Of a DNA stretch of 64,000 nucleotides, positions 10,408 to 20,713 are shown one piece after another (position 1 is the stretch's first letter; each line of letters opens with the position of its first letter). The position numbers and the translations under genes are program-made. Origin of the DNA: Artemisia argyi. Taxonomy: Eukaryota > Streptophyta > Magnoliopsida > Asterales > Asteraceae. The DNA is taken from NCBI GenBank assembly GCA_030686995.1, contig CM060696.1, positions 116,265,949 through 116,329,948 on the forward strand, written 5' to 3'. The notes beneath the pieces were generated by a model. That model was not told the DNA's origin and made no database searches. It saw only the letters and a program-made list of their open reading frames with translations.

Positions 10408-12972
10408 CTATACACTATGGACACGCTCTATAGAAGGCTCTGGTACAGCTGAGCTTCCCGCCTCTTGCATCTTCTTCAACAGCAGCGCATCTCTTTGTGA
10501 CACTGTTGCCACACTAACCGCAATGCCATCCGACCTTGGAAGATGCGCAGCACTCACACCGCAGAGAGTGGCCTTCCCTTTTAGACCTTTCTTCTTTGCT
10601 GCCCTCTCTTCGTGGCGCTCCAAAACTTCCTTCAGTGGCACCTCCGTCTCAAGTGCGAAAGGGTTCAGGATATCACGCGGGCGCGCAAACACCGGAACCT
10701 GCAGTTGGGACTCATCAGGCTTTAAGAAGAAATCAGCCTCGGTCTCCGCGCTTTCGGCTATATGCCTCCCAAGTGTTAATCCCTGCATGATCACTCGGAT
10801 GGGATAGTCTTGGTCCCGCTCCAGCTGCGCAATATGGGGAAACTCAAAGAGCCTCATCTTTTCCATCGCCTGCACAAGCTCATCGTAGGCATTAGCATTA
10901 TACTCAGGAACCTCAGAAGGAGATACCGTGAGCAGTTGCGCCTCAGCCAACTCTTCAATGGCCTGCGTCTTGCCACGAGCAACAGCGCACTCCACTACCT
11001 TCCCAAAGGCGTTCACAACCTCTAAGGACTCCAAAGTTCCCATTGCCGCCAAGCGCAAGCCATGGCTGATCAACCACCTGCGAAAACAACAACAAATGCA
11101 TTAGAGAAGAAACACAAAAAACATAAAGGAAATTAAGGTACAACAAGTACCTGCGCTCTGCAATAGTCGACATCAGATGAGGATACAACTCCTCATCATA
11201 CTCTATGCTGAGACGGCGCAGCTTCTCTTCCTGCGCCCTCACAGAATCCTCAACCTTCTTGCCGAACTTAGCAAGCTCAACGCATAACTCATTCTTCCTT
11301 TCCTCTAAGTATTTTACCCCCCAGGCAAGGTCAGCTTTGTATTGCTGCGACTCCCCACGCTCGCGCTGTAGCTTAGCCAAAACTACCAGCTTCTCCTCAG
11401 CCGCCTTCCTGGCGCGCTCATCAGCAGCTAACACTTCTGCCTGAGCCTCTGACAATTGCGCTTTCAGCTGCGCAATCTGTTCATCCCTCAGAGCAAGGCT
11501 ACCCCCCTCAACGACGGCCCGCGCCTTTAGCTGAGTAACCAACTCAGCCTGGCGGGTAGCAACACCAGCAAGTTCCTCAACCAACTCCTGCGCAGACATC
11601 TGCGCCGTAGCCTTCAAAGGCTCCTCTACATCAGCAAACTTGGGCGACGCGGCACGATCGACAAACACCGCATCGGCCTCTGCAGCATGATCCGTATGGA
11701 AAAAAAAGAAGATCAGGTTAGTACGCGGATATATATTAAACAAGAGAAAATAGTCACATTCAAAAATGCTTACACAAGTGGTGGAGAGTCGGCCCGCTTC
11801 TTTTGTGCGCTAGCGCCTCCGTCTCATCTTCACCGATCAACCGACGTCTCCTTTTGGAGGTACCAACTACATAACCACCAGAAGACGCTTCCTTGCGCTT
11901 CTCCTTGCGGACTTCCGTGGATTCCAGAATCTCCACGCTGTTGGACGCCTCAACATGCGTCTCTTCCTCCACAGGTGACCTCTCCTCAGTAGGAGGAACA
12001 ACTTGCACTGGCGCGACAAGCACAGCTGCAGGAGGAGAGTCTTGTTGCGCAACAGCCGCAAAAGTAGTCAGATGCCCCGCCGCGGCCTGTAATATGGGTT
12101 GCTCACCTTCCCTCAGGGGGCGCACCCCTATCGTTACACGCTTCGGCTCCTTCAGCTTTACAATAGAGAACAAATCCATCTCTGCGACACACAATAGACA
12201 GGCAACAAAAGAACAAAGTTAGTTATTCAAAGGATGGATAGCAAAAACACTTACGTTAAAGATGCGGTAAAAGGGATGAGCACCCACCCTGGCTGTCCTC
12301 ATCAAGAAAGGTTGGAACCTCATTCGCACCATCAAAATAATTTTGACTCAGCCCCATATACACCAAGAACTCCTCAGGATAGGAGTTAATGGGAATGCGG
12401 TTAGCGTTAATTATGTCCGCATCCGCAGCACTGTAAGAACCAGGGATATGACGCTCATCCCTCGGTAGCGACCTTTGAGTATAGAACTCAAAGCGCGACG
12501 GAAATACCACATCGTCTGCCCAAAAGAAATACTCTCTCCAATGCCGTAGAGCATCTACCTTCTCCTCATAACATTGGAGGCGCCCTGCGCGCTTGGCAAA
12601 CGAAACCCATCCGTGCGACCACGTTGTGTGGTAAAACGCACGAAAAAGGTCAACCGTCGGATTGATAGCCAATAACCGACAGTTTATCTCAAAGTTTGAT
12701 ACCTTAGCCGCACCTATACAGTGCAGCTGTGAGATATGGAGTTGGTAATAATTAAGCACGTTGCTCAAAAAGACAGAAATAGGCACACGATGATTCGCGT
12801 AATTAAAAAAGCGCGTATACAAGCCAATTTTCCCATCGGGGAAATCAGTAATGCACGCATCCACGTCTGGTGCCTCAGGGTGGACGTCGAGAGGAATGAA
12901 GAAGTCAGAGGAAAACTGACGTACATCATCCTCATCCAGCCTAGAGCGAAAGTCGTGTAATTGCGCAACCAT
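10408..12972 (-). CDS. Antisense spliced gene inside gypsy element ('putative gypsy type transposon' family)
   Basis: This gene runs against the element. I chose ATG 12970-12972 (MVAQLHDFRSRL, context AAAATGG); the frame is open further up but has no earlier ATG. Exon 1 (12288-12972) carries the plant domain known as 'putative gypsy type transposon' (Pfam PF04195, from memory), with landmarks GKIGLYTRFF, HISQLHCIGAAKVSNFEI, GWVSFAKR and HWREYFFW. A GT donor after 12288 and an AG acceptor before 12181 join to give DSQ-E-MDLFSIVKL in phase. Exon 3 (to 11151) is an Ala/Glu/Lys/Gln-rich coiled coil. Its junction with exon 4 (10408-11077) closes in phase (AERR-W-LISHG). The exon 2/3 junction, near 11770 and 11680, is unresolved: the best sites I see create a stop or shift the frame. 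The function is unknown and the name is historical. It has no transposase signature that I can see. Confidence 0.75.
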
Positions 12973-13118
12973 TTTATAAATAAGGTTTGGTAAAATATTG
13001 CGCACGCGCAGTTATCTAACGTATACAGAGGATCGAGGAGAAACAAAGATTTCGAAAAATTTGCAAATGGTGAAAAAACGTTTTGACTGTGTGAAACACA
13101 GTGAAATGGGGGCGGTGC

Positions 13119-13128
13119 TTTATATAGT
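13119..13128 (-). promoter_or_regulatory. TATA box for the antisense gene
   Basis: CTATATAAAG on the minus strand lies about 150 bp upstream of the antisense ATG and is separate from the LTR promoter. It implies that the antisense gene has its own promoter just inside the 3' LTR. Confidence 0.55.
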
Positions 13129-13387
13129 AGACTAAGAAACCCTAAATGGGATGCCACGTGGAATCCACTCACGAACGTGTGGCTGGGAGGTGAAAAGTAC
13201 AGGCACTTTCCCCCTTTTCCCGAGATACACGTGGATAGCTCCCCCATTTTTCGAGGCACGATTTGTGATATTTAGAACTAGGTCCATTGCTCCTATCATT
13301 TGGGCGGGAAACATTTCATTCTTTCCCGCCACGCTTACCGCTCGTCCCTTTAGTCTAGTATCCGCGACTACGTGCCGCGCACACTAG

Positions 13388-13399
13388 ACTGGGGGGACA
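13388..13399 (+). other. Polypurine tract of gypsy element
   Basis: ACTGGGGGGACA directly precedes the TGATGACG of the 3' LTR. This is the expected site and composition for the plus-strand primer of reverse transcription. Confidence 0.8.
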
Positions 13400-13894
13400 T
13401 GATGACGTATAGCCTATAATTGGGCCACGAGCCCAAATTATAGACATTACTAAGCCCAACCCCGCCACGAGTGGGTTGTCATGACAAATGACTTGGGCCT
13501 TTAACACCAGCGGCACGGGCTCACGAAGCCCAAAGCCCAACCAGCACGTATAATTAAGGGATAAGGATCATCTATTCACAGATAGATATCCTTACCTAAG
13601 ATAAGCACCACGAGTGCGAAGAGTGAGGAGCAAGAAACCCACACGGTTTCTGCGTCCTATATATAGAATGATACATTCTCATTCAAAGGTACGATTTACA
13701 CAATCCCTAACTCTTCTACAAACCCTAAAACCGATTACTTACTCTCACGCCGGAGTCTAATCGTGGGAGACAATCCCACGATAAGTCTAACGGTGTTGTT
13801 TATTTTCTTAGTGCGCAGGTTTCACAAGCACTAAAGTTATAATTGGTACGAGAGCAGGAGTACAAACAAGGTAAGCCCAACTTTTGTATCAACA
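13400..13894 (+). repeat. 3' LTR of gypsy element
   Basis: 495 bp, the same length as the 5' LTR, ending TATCAACA and followed by the target duplication AGTCT. Confidence 0.95.
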
Positions 13895-13899
13895 AGTCT

Positions 13900-14450
13900 A
13901 ATAGACAATTATTATGAGACGAAGGGAGTAAAAGCATAAGGTCGGGTAAGACATTACTTGTAGAAGAGATTGAGAGTGTTTGACCACAGAAAATGGATCA
14001 CAAGCACTACTATTAGAATATGACATAGTAGATTCAGTCGATTCAGAGAGTGCACATATTAAAGTAGCAAAACCAAGCATTTCAGCTGTTTTCTTCTTCT
14101 TCCTTCACAGAAGTATTTCAGCAGCTGCCATAACTAAATTTGACGTATATATTAAAGCGAAATTAGCTTAAAAGCCAAAAAAATTTAATACGCACTTTTT
14201 GAAATTTGACAAGCTCAAATAGCTAATCGAGTATATATATATGGTTGTGAACAAAATCAATACACATAGAGGTATGGCCCTTGAAACCTAAAGAAACTAA
14301 GCCATTCAAAAAACAATGAGAACTTTTAACTTAAAAGAGTGACGTGTGTCATCGTATGAACTTACATGAGGTTAAAAAAAACCCAATGGTAATACAATAA
14401 CTCATGCTAATTTGTATAAGCTTATTGTATCATCATATGGTTAACTAGTT
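13900..14450 (-). pseudogene. Reticulon-like pseudogene, 5' part (exon 2 and intron 1)
   Basis: This is the continuation, beyond the gypsy insertion, of the copy that starts at 2583. Minus-strand sequence from about 13970 to 14140 matches exon 2 of the intact gene (MLGFATLI is still legible), but the middle is deleted and the frame is lost. The flanking intron 1 sequence matches about 21770-22000. The stretch matching 21515-21570 is also kept at 13905-13980. Confidence 0.8.
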
Positions 14451-16685
14451 ATAATACCCGTGCACGCACGGGGTTTTGACATAAATTTTAATTATAATGT
14501 TTTTTTCTTTGAGTAATTGTTAATTTAAGGTAAATGTGCTAAAAGCCGAACCTTTATACTACCTCCGTCTCAAAATAAGTGTCCAGTTTAAATTTTCAGA
14601 GTTAATTTGATTCAACTTTAACCTTAACTATTTTCGTTGATGTTATATATCCAAATCAAATTCAAATTCAAAAGAATAGTATTACAATGGGTTGTTTAAT
14701 GATTCAGATTATATTAGAAGGTACATAAGTTACTTTGCAACGCATAATATTTTTTCAAGTGTGATATATAAGCATCCCCCATATCATATGAAGAAGGAAA
14801 GTGGTTGGCAGCACTCTCAATTTTTATTGGGACACTCCACATTATACAATAAACAGTTGTACCTTTAGTATAAACTGCTTTAACTGCTTGTATCGTGACT
14901 GTCCCGATAAAAAAACGAAAGTGTGCCAATCACTTCCGTATAAAGAACAACACTCCATTATGCTCCAATCAAATAGTTGTTTATAAGGATATACACAATT
15001 TACCCGTAGAGTAAATATTCGACGTGAAGTCTCTTTGCAGCTCAGATAGTCACCATATAATGAGTTTATAATTGCAAATATACTCATTGTGTTACACCCA
15101 ATTTGTATTTTAAACAAAATATATCTTACGTATGCCATTGAATCTTTGTGTCAAATCTTATAGAGTTTGCATCCAAGACCTACGAAATTATGATAACATG
15201 TCGAAACTCACTTGACAACATTAGTGACCCCTAATAATTAGTTAACTTAAAGTACACAAAAACACTAAAAACTTATTTATACAAACTCCATTTACAACTA
15301 TTAATAGTGGGAGATTCTTACTTGAGATCATCATAACACATACAGAAAGCATACCAATCACCACTTTATTATGCCCGAACGCTATAAGAATCAAAACTTC
15401 AACATAATCTACCATTAAGTTGAACAAATTTCACAACTTTATCAACTAAACAATACAAAAGACCCACAAAAACAAAACTTCAACAAAACACAGTCAAATT
15501 TAACAAACTTTATCAGCTAAACCCAACACCAAAAGATCATTAAAAAAATAAAAATAAAATAAAATAAAATAAAAAAACTGAACTTAAACCTAATCTCATT
15601 CATTAATACATTTTTAAGCTTAAACATCGACAACTGTATACGTTTTTGTACGGTTTTATACGTTTTAATATTCATTTTTGATTCTCCAATCGGTTTGATT
15701 TTGGGAAGGTATGGTTTGATTCAGGTTATATAAGATGGATGCAATTGTTATGTCTGGTGACATTGGATATTCATGAATTAAAACATAAACATTTGTTCAT
15801 CACTGCAATACATCATGAATATCCAATCTCATGAATTGAAAGAACGAATGTTTAGGCTTTGTTATGTGGGGTAGAAAAGAAGAGAGGAATGGAAAAACTG
15901 ATTCTTATGTGGGTTAAAATTTGTGGACTCTGTTTTTCAAAAATGTTTTCAGGATATCCGTATAAAAACTTTAAATAACAATTACATGAGTCGTTGATAT
16001 TTATATTACCGTTAATAATAATTTAGCCGAATTTAATATTCAAATCCGTGTACGCATAAATTAAATTTTTAAATAGGATAACATGAGTCCTTATTTAACG
16101 TACATGGTAAAAAATATTTTAAGGGATGAAAGTTTAAAACAAATATTTGTTTTTAAAATATTTAACGTATATTAAACCTAATTCGTATATTTGTAGAATT
16201 TTGTAAGTTTAATGGATGAAAGTCTCAAGCCAGTACTAATACTCATGTAATTGTAAACAAAGTTTATATTATAGAGTGTAGGGGTTATAAAGTGTAAGAG
16301 GTTATTTTTTTATTATCTAAAGTTATAAAAAATATGGAGATTTATAATTTTACACTTAACCCCATATAATATATTTAAAATTCAACCACTAATGTTTTAT
16401 TAATTACCCTCTCTTTTTTTAAGTTTCTATTTTCATAAATTTGACACATATATTTTTATATGATTTTTTCCTCAATCAAATTCTCCACCAAATTTATTAA
16501 AGTTTGACCAAAATCAATTCAATTTTGACTTTTTATTGGCCAATCACGTCGCTCGATTTTGCTTATGTGGCAAAATCGAGCTCTCCTATTGGCCCAATTT
16601 TTTTTACATTGAGAAGGGATTTACAAAAACACTCCGAAATGATGTAATTCTTTTATTATATAAAAGATATAACAAGTAACTCCAA
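14451..16685. other. AT-rich intergenic DNA with transposon scraps
   Basis: No gene seen. It starts with ATACCCGTGCACGCACGGGG, a short palindrome often found at ends of non-autonomous plant elements, and ends near 16680 with a TTATATAAAAGATATAAC tail. At 14560 the stretch ACCTCCGTCTCAAAATAAGT resembles one end of a Stowaway/Tourist-type MITE; I found no partner end. The rest is AT-rich without open frames. Confidence 0.4.
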
Positions 16686-16689
16686 ACGT

Positions 16690-17120
16690 TTATGTATTGA
16701 CTATAGTTTCATTAATTTTCCGATGTGGATAAAGTTTCAGCCAACCAAATTTTAACAAAATAGTCCATATAAGTTCATCCAATTATCCTCATTTTGCAAA
16801 GGTTCCATATTTTAAAGTCTAACAAATCTGCTCCTAAACTCGTACACATTATCAAGAAACAAACCTATCATATATCATTATATTGGTAAATTCAAAATGA
16901 TCTTTTGAAACATAAAAAGTCTACCACCGCTAAGACGGTCCAAAAATATAGATCAAGAACTACCACCATATTTTCTTTAACAAATATGTACGCCGCGTAC
17001 GCCTAATTTACATTGTTAGCATATTCTCCGACTTCTCAAAGTTTCGGATGAAACATCTTTCATACCTCAATGGTACATTTCTACGTCTTATACTTTGTTG
17101 TATAAATGTACGCAACTAAT
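16690..17120. repeat. Reticulon intron-1-derived repeat, copy 2
   Basis: The same repeat as at 2190-2582, in the same orientation and over its full length, from TTCATTAATTTTCCGATGTG to CTTATACTTTGTTG. It is not followed by reticulon exon 5. Confidence 0.75.
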
Positions 17121-17984
17121 GGTTGTGCCATCTTAAACTTTTTCCTGCATAGGGCTCGAGAGATTATTATACTATCCAGCCAAACTAAATATGGTTCACA
17201 GTTCATATGGGAATAAAATGTTAGTTACAATATTCTACCGATGAGTTTACCGATGAGTTTAAGGAAATACATTATGTGTGAGCATCGAACTTCGTACTTT
17301 GGTTGGAAAATCTAAAGTGTTAGTTTTATGGACAATTTAATACGTGTATGTCCGGATTCGAACTCAAGACCACGTGATTGTACATTTTACGTGTGAGAAT
17401 TAATGATTAAATAATTACTAATGTAAAACGTTGCATTTAATTATTAAATACACAATAACAACTAACGAGCGTTAAGTAATTAACGGTAATTGACTAACGG
17501 TCATTAAGTATAAAAGAGAAGGACTAGAGTGAAAATAGAGGTCGGGAAGGTTTCGGAATCCCTTCTTGGGATAGGGGCCGATCGGTTGGGAGTGGGTTTA
17601 CCCAATCCAACCCTAATTTGTTCTTTAAGTTTTGTCACACTATATATACAAGGTTTTAGGATCATTGTTGGGTAATTTCTTGTACACACACAATAACCTA
17701 AACTCTTTTCTCTCCTCCTCTTGGTGATTCACGACCGATCAAACAACCCTTTAGGGCGATCGGATTTTTTGTCAATCAAAACAAATTGTTTGGTTTTTAT
17801 TATTGTGTTTTCTTTAACTAGCATTCTCATTAATTCGTTATTAGTACGTGTGTACAAGAACGTGATACAAACACACTATTGTTGAAAACCAAATTTGACA
17901 CCCGTTGACTTTCAATTTTATAAACCAAACAATGAATTTTTGAATGAAGATAAAAAAACCAACTAATATAGTAACCTCATATTA
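17121..17984. other. Intergenic stretch, one 100-bp dispersed repeat
   Basis: No gene seen. About 17325-17425 (a GTTAGTTTTATGGAC motif, then GATTCGAACTCAAGA) is repeated at about 19545-19645 next to another reticulon fragment. The remainder is unassigned. Confidence 0.4.
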
Positions 17985-18115
17985 GAATGTGGCATAGTAG
18001 ACTAAGGAAATGATAGGCAATCAATTCTAAGAGTGCCCATATTAAACCAAGCATTCCAGCTGTTTTCTTCTTGTTCCTCCATAGAAATATATGGGCAGCT
18101 ACCATCATGAAAATC
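17985..18115 (-). pseudogene. Reticulon-like exon 2 fragment B
   Basis: Minus-strand match to exon 2 of the intact gene, with the exon's 5' end and acceptor region (GGAGGAACAAGAAGAAAAC) preserved. Its 3' half is missing and no other exon adjoins it. A copy of the intron 1 repeat follows at 18345-18650. Confidence 0.65.
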
Positions 18116-18344
18116 AAAACGAAAAATGATTTGTAAGCCTAACGAAAAATGATTTGTAAGCCTAAGTAATGTACCTAAAAAGAGATATACAAATTTGATT
18201 GGTGAATATGAGGAGAGAAATGATTGTATTTCAAAAATTGAGTAGTACTATAACATCACATTTATCTCATGTGATGGTATAGAACAAACACAGTTAAACT
18301 AAAAACAAAGTCGTCGTTAAGTTTATATAAAAGTATTGCTTTCC

Positions 18345-18650
18345 TTCTTTTTCCGATGTGGGATAAAGTTATCACCCAACAAAAGTCTAACAAATCTGCG
18401 AAGGTGCTAACTGAAGTTCATTCCATCATCGTCATATTGCGAAGGTGCCATCAATATTTAAAGTCTAACAAATCTGCTCTTAAACTCATACAAAATATCA
18501 AGAAACAAACCTATCATGGATCATGTATAATGCCAAATTTAAAATATGTTTATGAAACATGAAAAGTCTAACATCGCTAACACGGTTGGCAAATGTAGAT
18601 CAGGAACTACCGAACTACCTCAATATTTTCTGTAACAAATCCAATTTAAA
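18345..18650. repeat. Reticulon intron-1-derived repeat, copy 3
   Basis: A shortened and rearranged version of the repeat. It starts TTCCGATGTGGGATAAAGTT and still has TCTAACATCGC and GTAGATCAGGAACTACC. It ends just before the duplicated F-box exon. Confidence 0.7.
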
Positions 18651-18668
18651 GTGAGGTGGTATGAAAAT

Positions 18669-19410
18669 GTTGGTTGCTGCAAAAATGTTTGTTTTGCCAG
18701 ATTGTTGAGTACATAGATGGTGAATATGCTTCATTGGAGAGTGACAGTGATACTGATTCTGACTCATATGATGAATTTGTCCCCAAGCTTTGGGCATATC
18801 CGAAGAGGCCCGGGACTTTGTTCTTAGACAATGTCCATGGTCGGGGTGGAGGGAAGCTCATTCATATGGGTCAAATTTCCTTGTCAGGTTTGCTATATTG
18901 GTTTGAATTGTAAAGTTGGAGCATTAGATTGGATTCGGATAATGTTAAGATCATAAATTACACATACAAGCATAGGAGAAATTGCTAAACCAAGTGATTT
19001 CATAAAATAGCAAATTTGTTCAGTTTGTAAATATGAAATTCGGATTTGGGTTGTAATAAGAAAATTGTCTTTTCTATTTATTCCTATGTATTGGTTTAAT
19101 TTAAATCTTGATTGAGGTATTCAACTCTAGGCATGAACTATAAATGATGTTTGTAATGGTTTTACTTGTTCTACAGCATTTCGACATCCATATCTTTTGA
19201 ATTAATCAGTATAATCCTACTGCACGAAATCATTGTTCCATGACATTTCAAACGGTACTAAGGTAGCACTAAAATGTTGTTACGGCCTAAATGGATGTCG
19301 AAGATAGATGTTGCCGTACTACTTGAGATGACCAACAGTGTGCTGGTGACACGTTTTTTCTGCATATCAAGACACGAATTGTTACCAACGCAGTTGTTTC
19401 ATCAAAACCT
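18669..19410 (+). repeat. Segmental duplication, copy 2 (F-box last exon and 3' flank)
   Basis: Direct copy of 967-1670. The alignment continues through 19420-21453 against 1690-3302, interrupted by indels, so the duplicated block spans about 2.8 kb here. Confidence 0.85.
18701..18913 (+). pseudogene. Orphan copy of the last F-box exon
   Basis: The acceptor TTTTGCCAG and an open frame of 71 codons match 998-1210. The acidic SDSDTDSDSYDEFVPKLW part is kept, and the frame reads through the position that is TGA in copy 1 (TTA here), ending with GLLYWFEL and TAA. No other F-box exon precedes it; reticulon intron sequence lies upstream. It therefore cannot make an F-box protein. It does show what the undamaged C-terminus may look like. 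Confidence 0.8.
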
Positions 19411-19419
19411 TTTTTAACG

Positions 19420-19545
19420 CCTGTATTAGAATCTGGCATAGTAGACTAAGAAAATGATACTCTTCAATTCAAAGAGTTCGCATATTAAAGTAGTGAAACC
19501 AAGCATTCCAGCTCTTTCTTCTTGTTCCTTCACATAAATATGTTA
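19420..19545 (-). pseudogene. Reticulon-like exon 2 fragment C
   Basis: Minus-strand match to the 5' and middle parts of exon 2 of the intact gene. It is the equivalent of fragment A (1684-1830) in the duplicated block. The frame is broken and there is no neighbouring exon. Confidence 0.65.
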
Positions 19546-19639
19546 GTTTTATGGACTGTTGTGTGTTAGGATCGAACTCTAGATCACGGGATTGCACACT
19601 TTACGTATGAAAATTAAAGATTAGTAATTTAATATAAAA

Positions 19640-19990
19640 CGTTTATCCAATCATCCTCATTTTGCAAAGGTGCCATTAATATCTTAAGTCTGACAAATCT
19701 GCTCCTAAACTCCTACACATTATCAAGAAACAAACCTATCATATATCATTATATTGCTAAATTCAAAATGATCTTTTGAAATACGAAAAGTCTACCACCG
19801 ATAAGACGGTCCGTTAATGTAGATCAGGAACTACCTCTATATTTTCTTTAACAAATACGTACAACGCCTAACTTACATTGTTAGCATATTCTCCAACTTC
19901 TCAAAGTTTCTGATGATAAGTCATTCATATCACAGTGGTACATTTTACGTCTTATACTTTGTTGTAGAAATGTATACAAGTGTGGTTTTA
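19640..19990. repeat. Reticulon intron-1-derived repeat, copy 4
   Basis: Full-length copy aligned with 2270-2582. It lies upstream of the intact reticulon gene's stop codon, with about 720 bp of unassigned sequence between (19991-20713), part of which is missing from copy 1. Confidence 0.75.
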
Positions 19991-20713
19991 CCAAATCTAA
20001 CTTTTGCTAGCATTGGGCTCATGAGATTATCGTAATATCCAACCAAACTAAGTTCACATTTCATATCGGCATAACCTGTTAGTTACAGGCTCTTAATTCT
20101 ACCCCTCAGTAGGTTAACAAATTGTATGGCAACTGTCAAGACTTGCGATCAAAAATAGGGTCAAGACCACCATAAACATTGGTTTTTCAGTGTCAATATT
20201 TCCATTTCCATGTTAGTGACTCAAACTAGTGCACGCCAATGCTTGAACCCTAGTCAATGTTAGAAGTTTCGATGACAAGATGAATATAATCAAAATTGGG
20301 GTATCACACCCTTGAAAAAATAATAATGTTGTAAGTGCAGACGAATCACAAGATTGTTATGTTTTCGTATAGTGCTTAAATGATCTCTCAACCACAGGAC
20401 ATACCAAAATCTTGCAGAAAGGCAGACATGAAACTATCATTCAAAACGTTTAGCTATTGCAAGTAGCAGCCGTAATCATTCAAAACTTTTAGAATGCTAG
20501 TCCTGTTTTATCAACTGGAAAGATGAAACAACTTGCATCATATGGGAAATTATAGCATACCACTTGCATTACATAGCTGTTTAGAATTTACAGAGCAATT
20601 CTAATAGTACGTAAATCATAATGTAACTCTTAAAAAAGTGATAAATGAATACTTAGAATGGTGAATGAAATGTGTTACAAACAAGTTAAAAGAGACTTTT
20701 AATCCATGTGAGA

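Larger units (their letters stand above)
3337..13894 (+). mobile_element. Ty3/gypsy LTR retrotransposon, Tat-like, complete but defective
   Basis: The element is 10,558 bp with two 495-bp LTRs that begin TGATGACG and end TATCAACA. It is flanked by the 5-bp target duplication AGTCT (3332-3336 and 13895-13899). It has a primer-binding site 2 bp after the 5' LTR, gag, then pol with protease, reverse transcriptase, RNase H and integrase in that order, a long 3' region with an antisense gene, and a G-rich polypurine tract before the 3' LTR. The pol order marks it as gypsy. The size and the antisense gene between pol and the 3' LTR match the plant Tat clade. The coding region has in-frame stops at 5002-5004 and 8352-8354 and a frameshift near 5527, so this copy is not autonomous. 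Confidence 0.95.

Noticed and set aside
12256..12287. Extending antisense exon 1 to the in-frame stop at 12256
   Set aside because: Splicing at 12288 to the acceptor before 12181 restores the family pattern (DSQ-E-MDLF) in phase. The extra codons are intron.
14451..16685. A Helitron bounded by the CCCGTGCACGCACGGG palindrome
   Set aside because: No TC start and no CTRR-plus-hairpin end could be paired, and no helicase remnant was seen.
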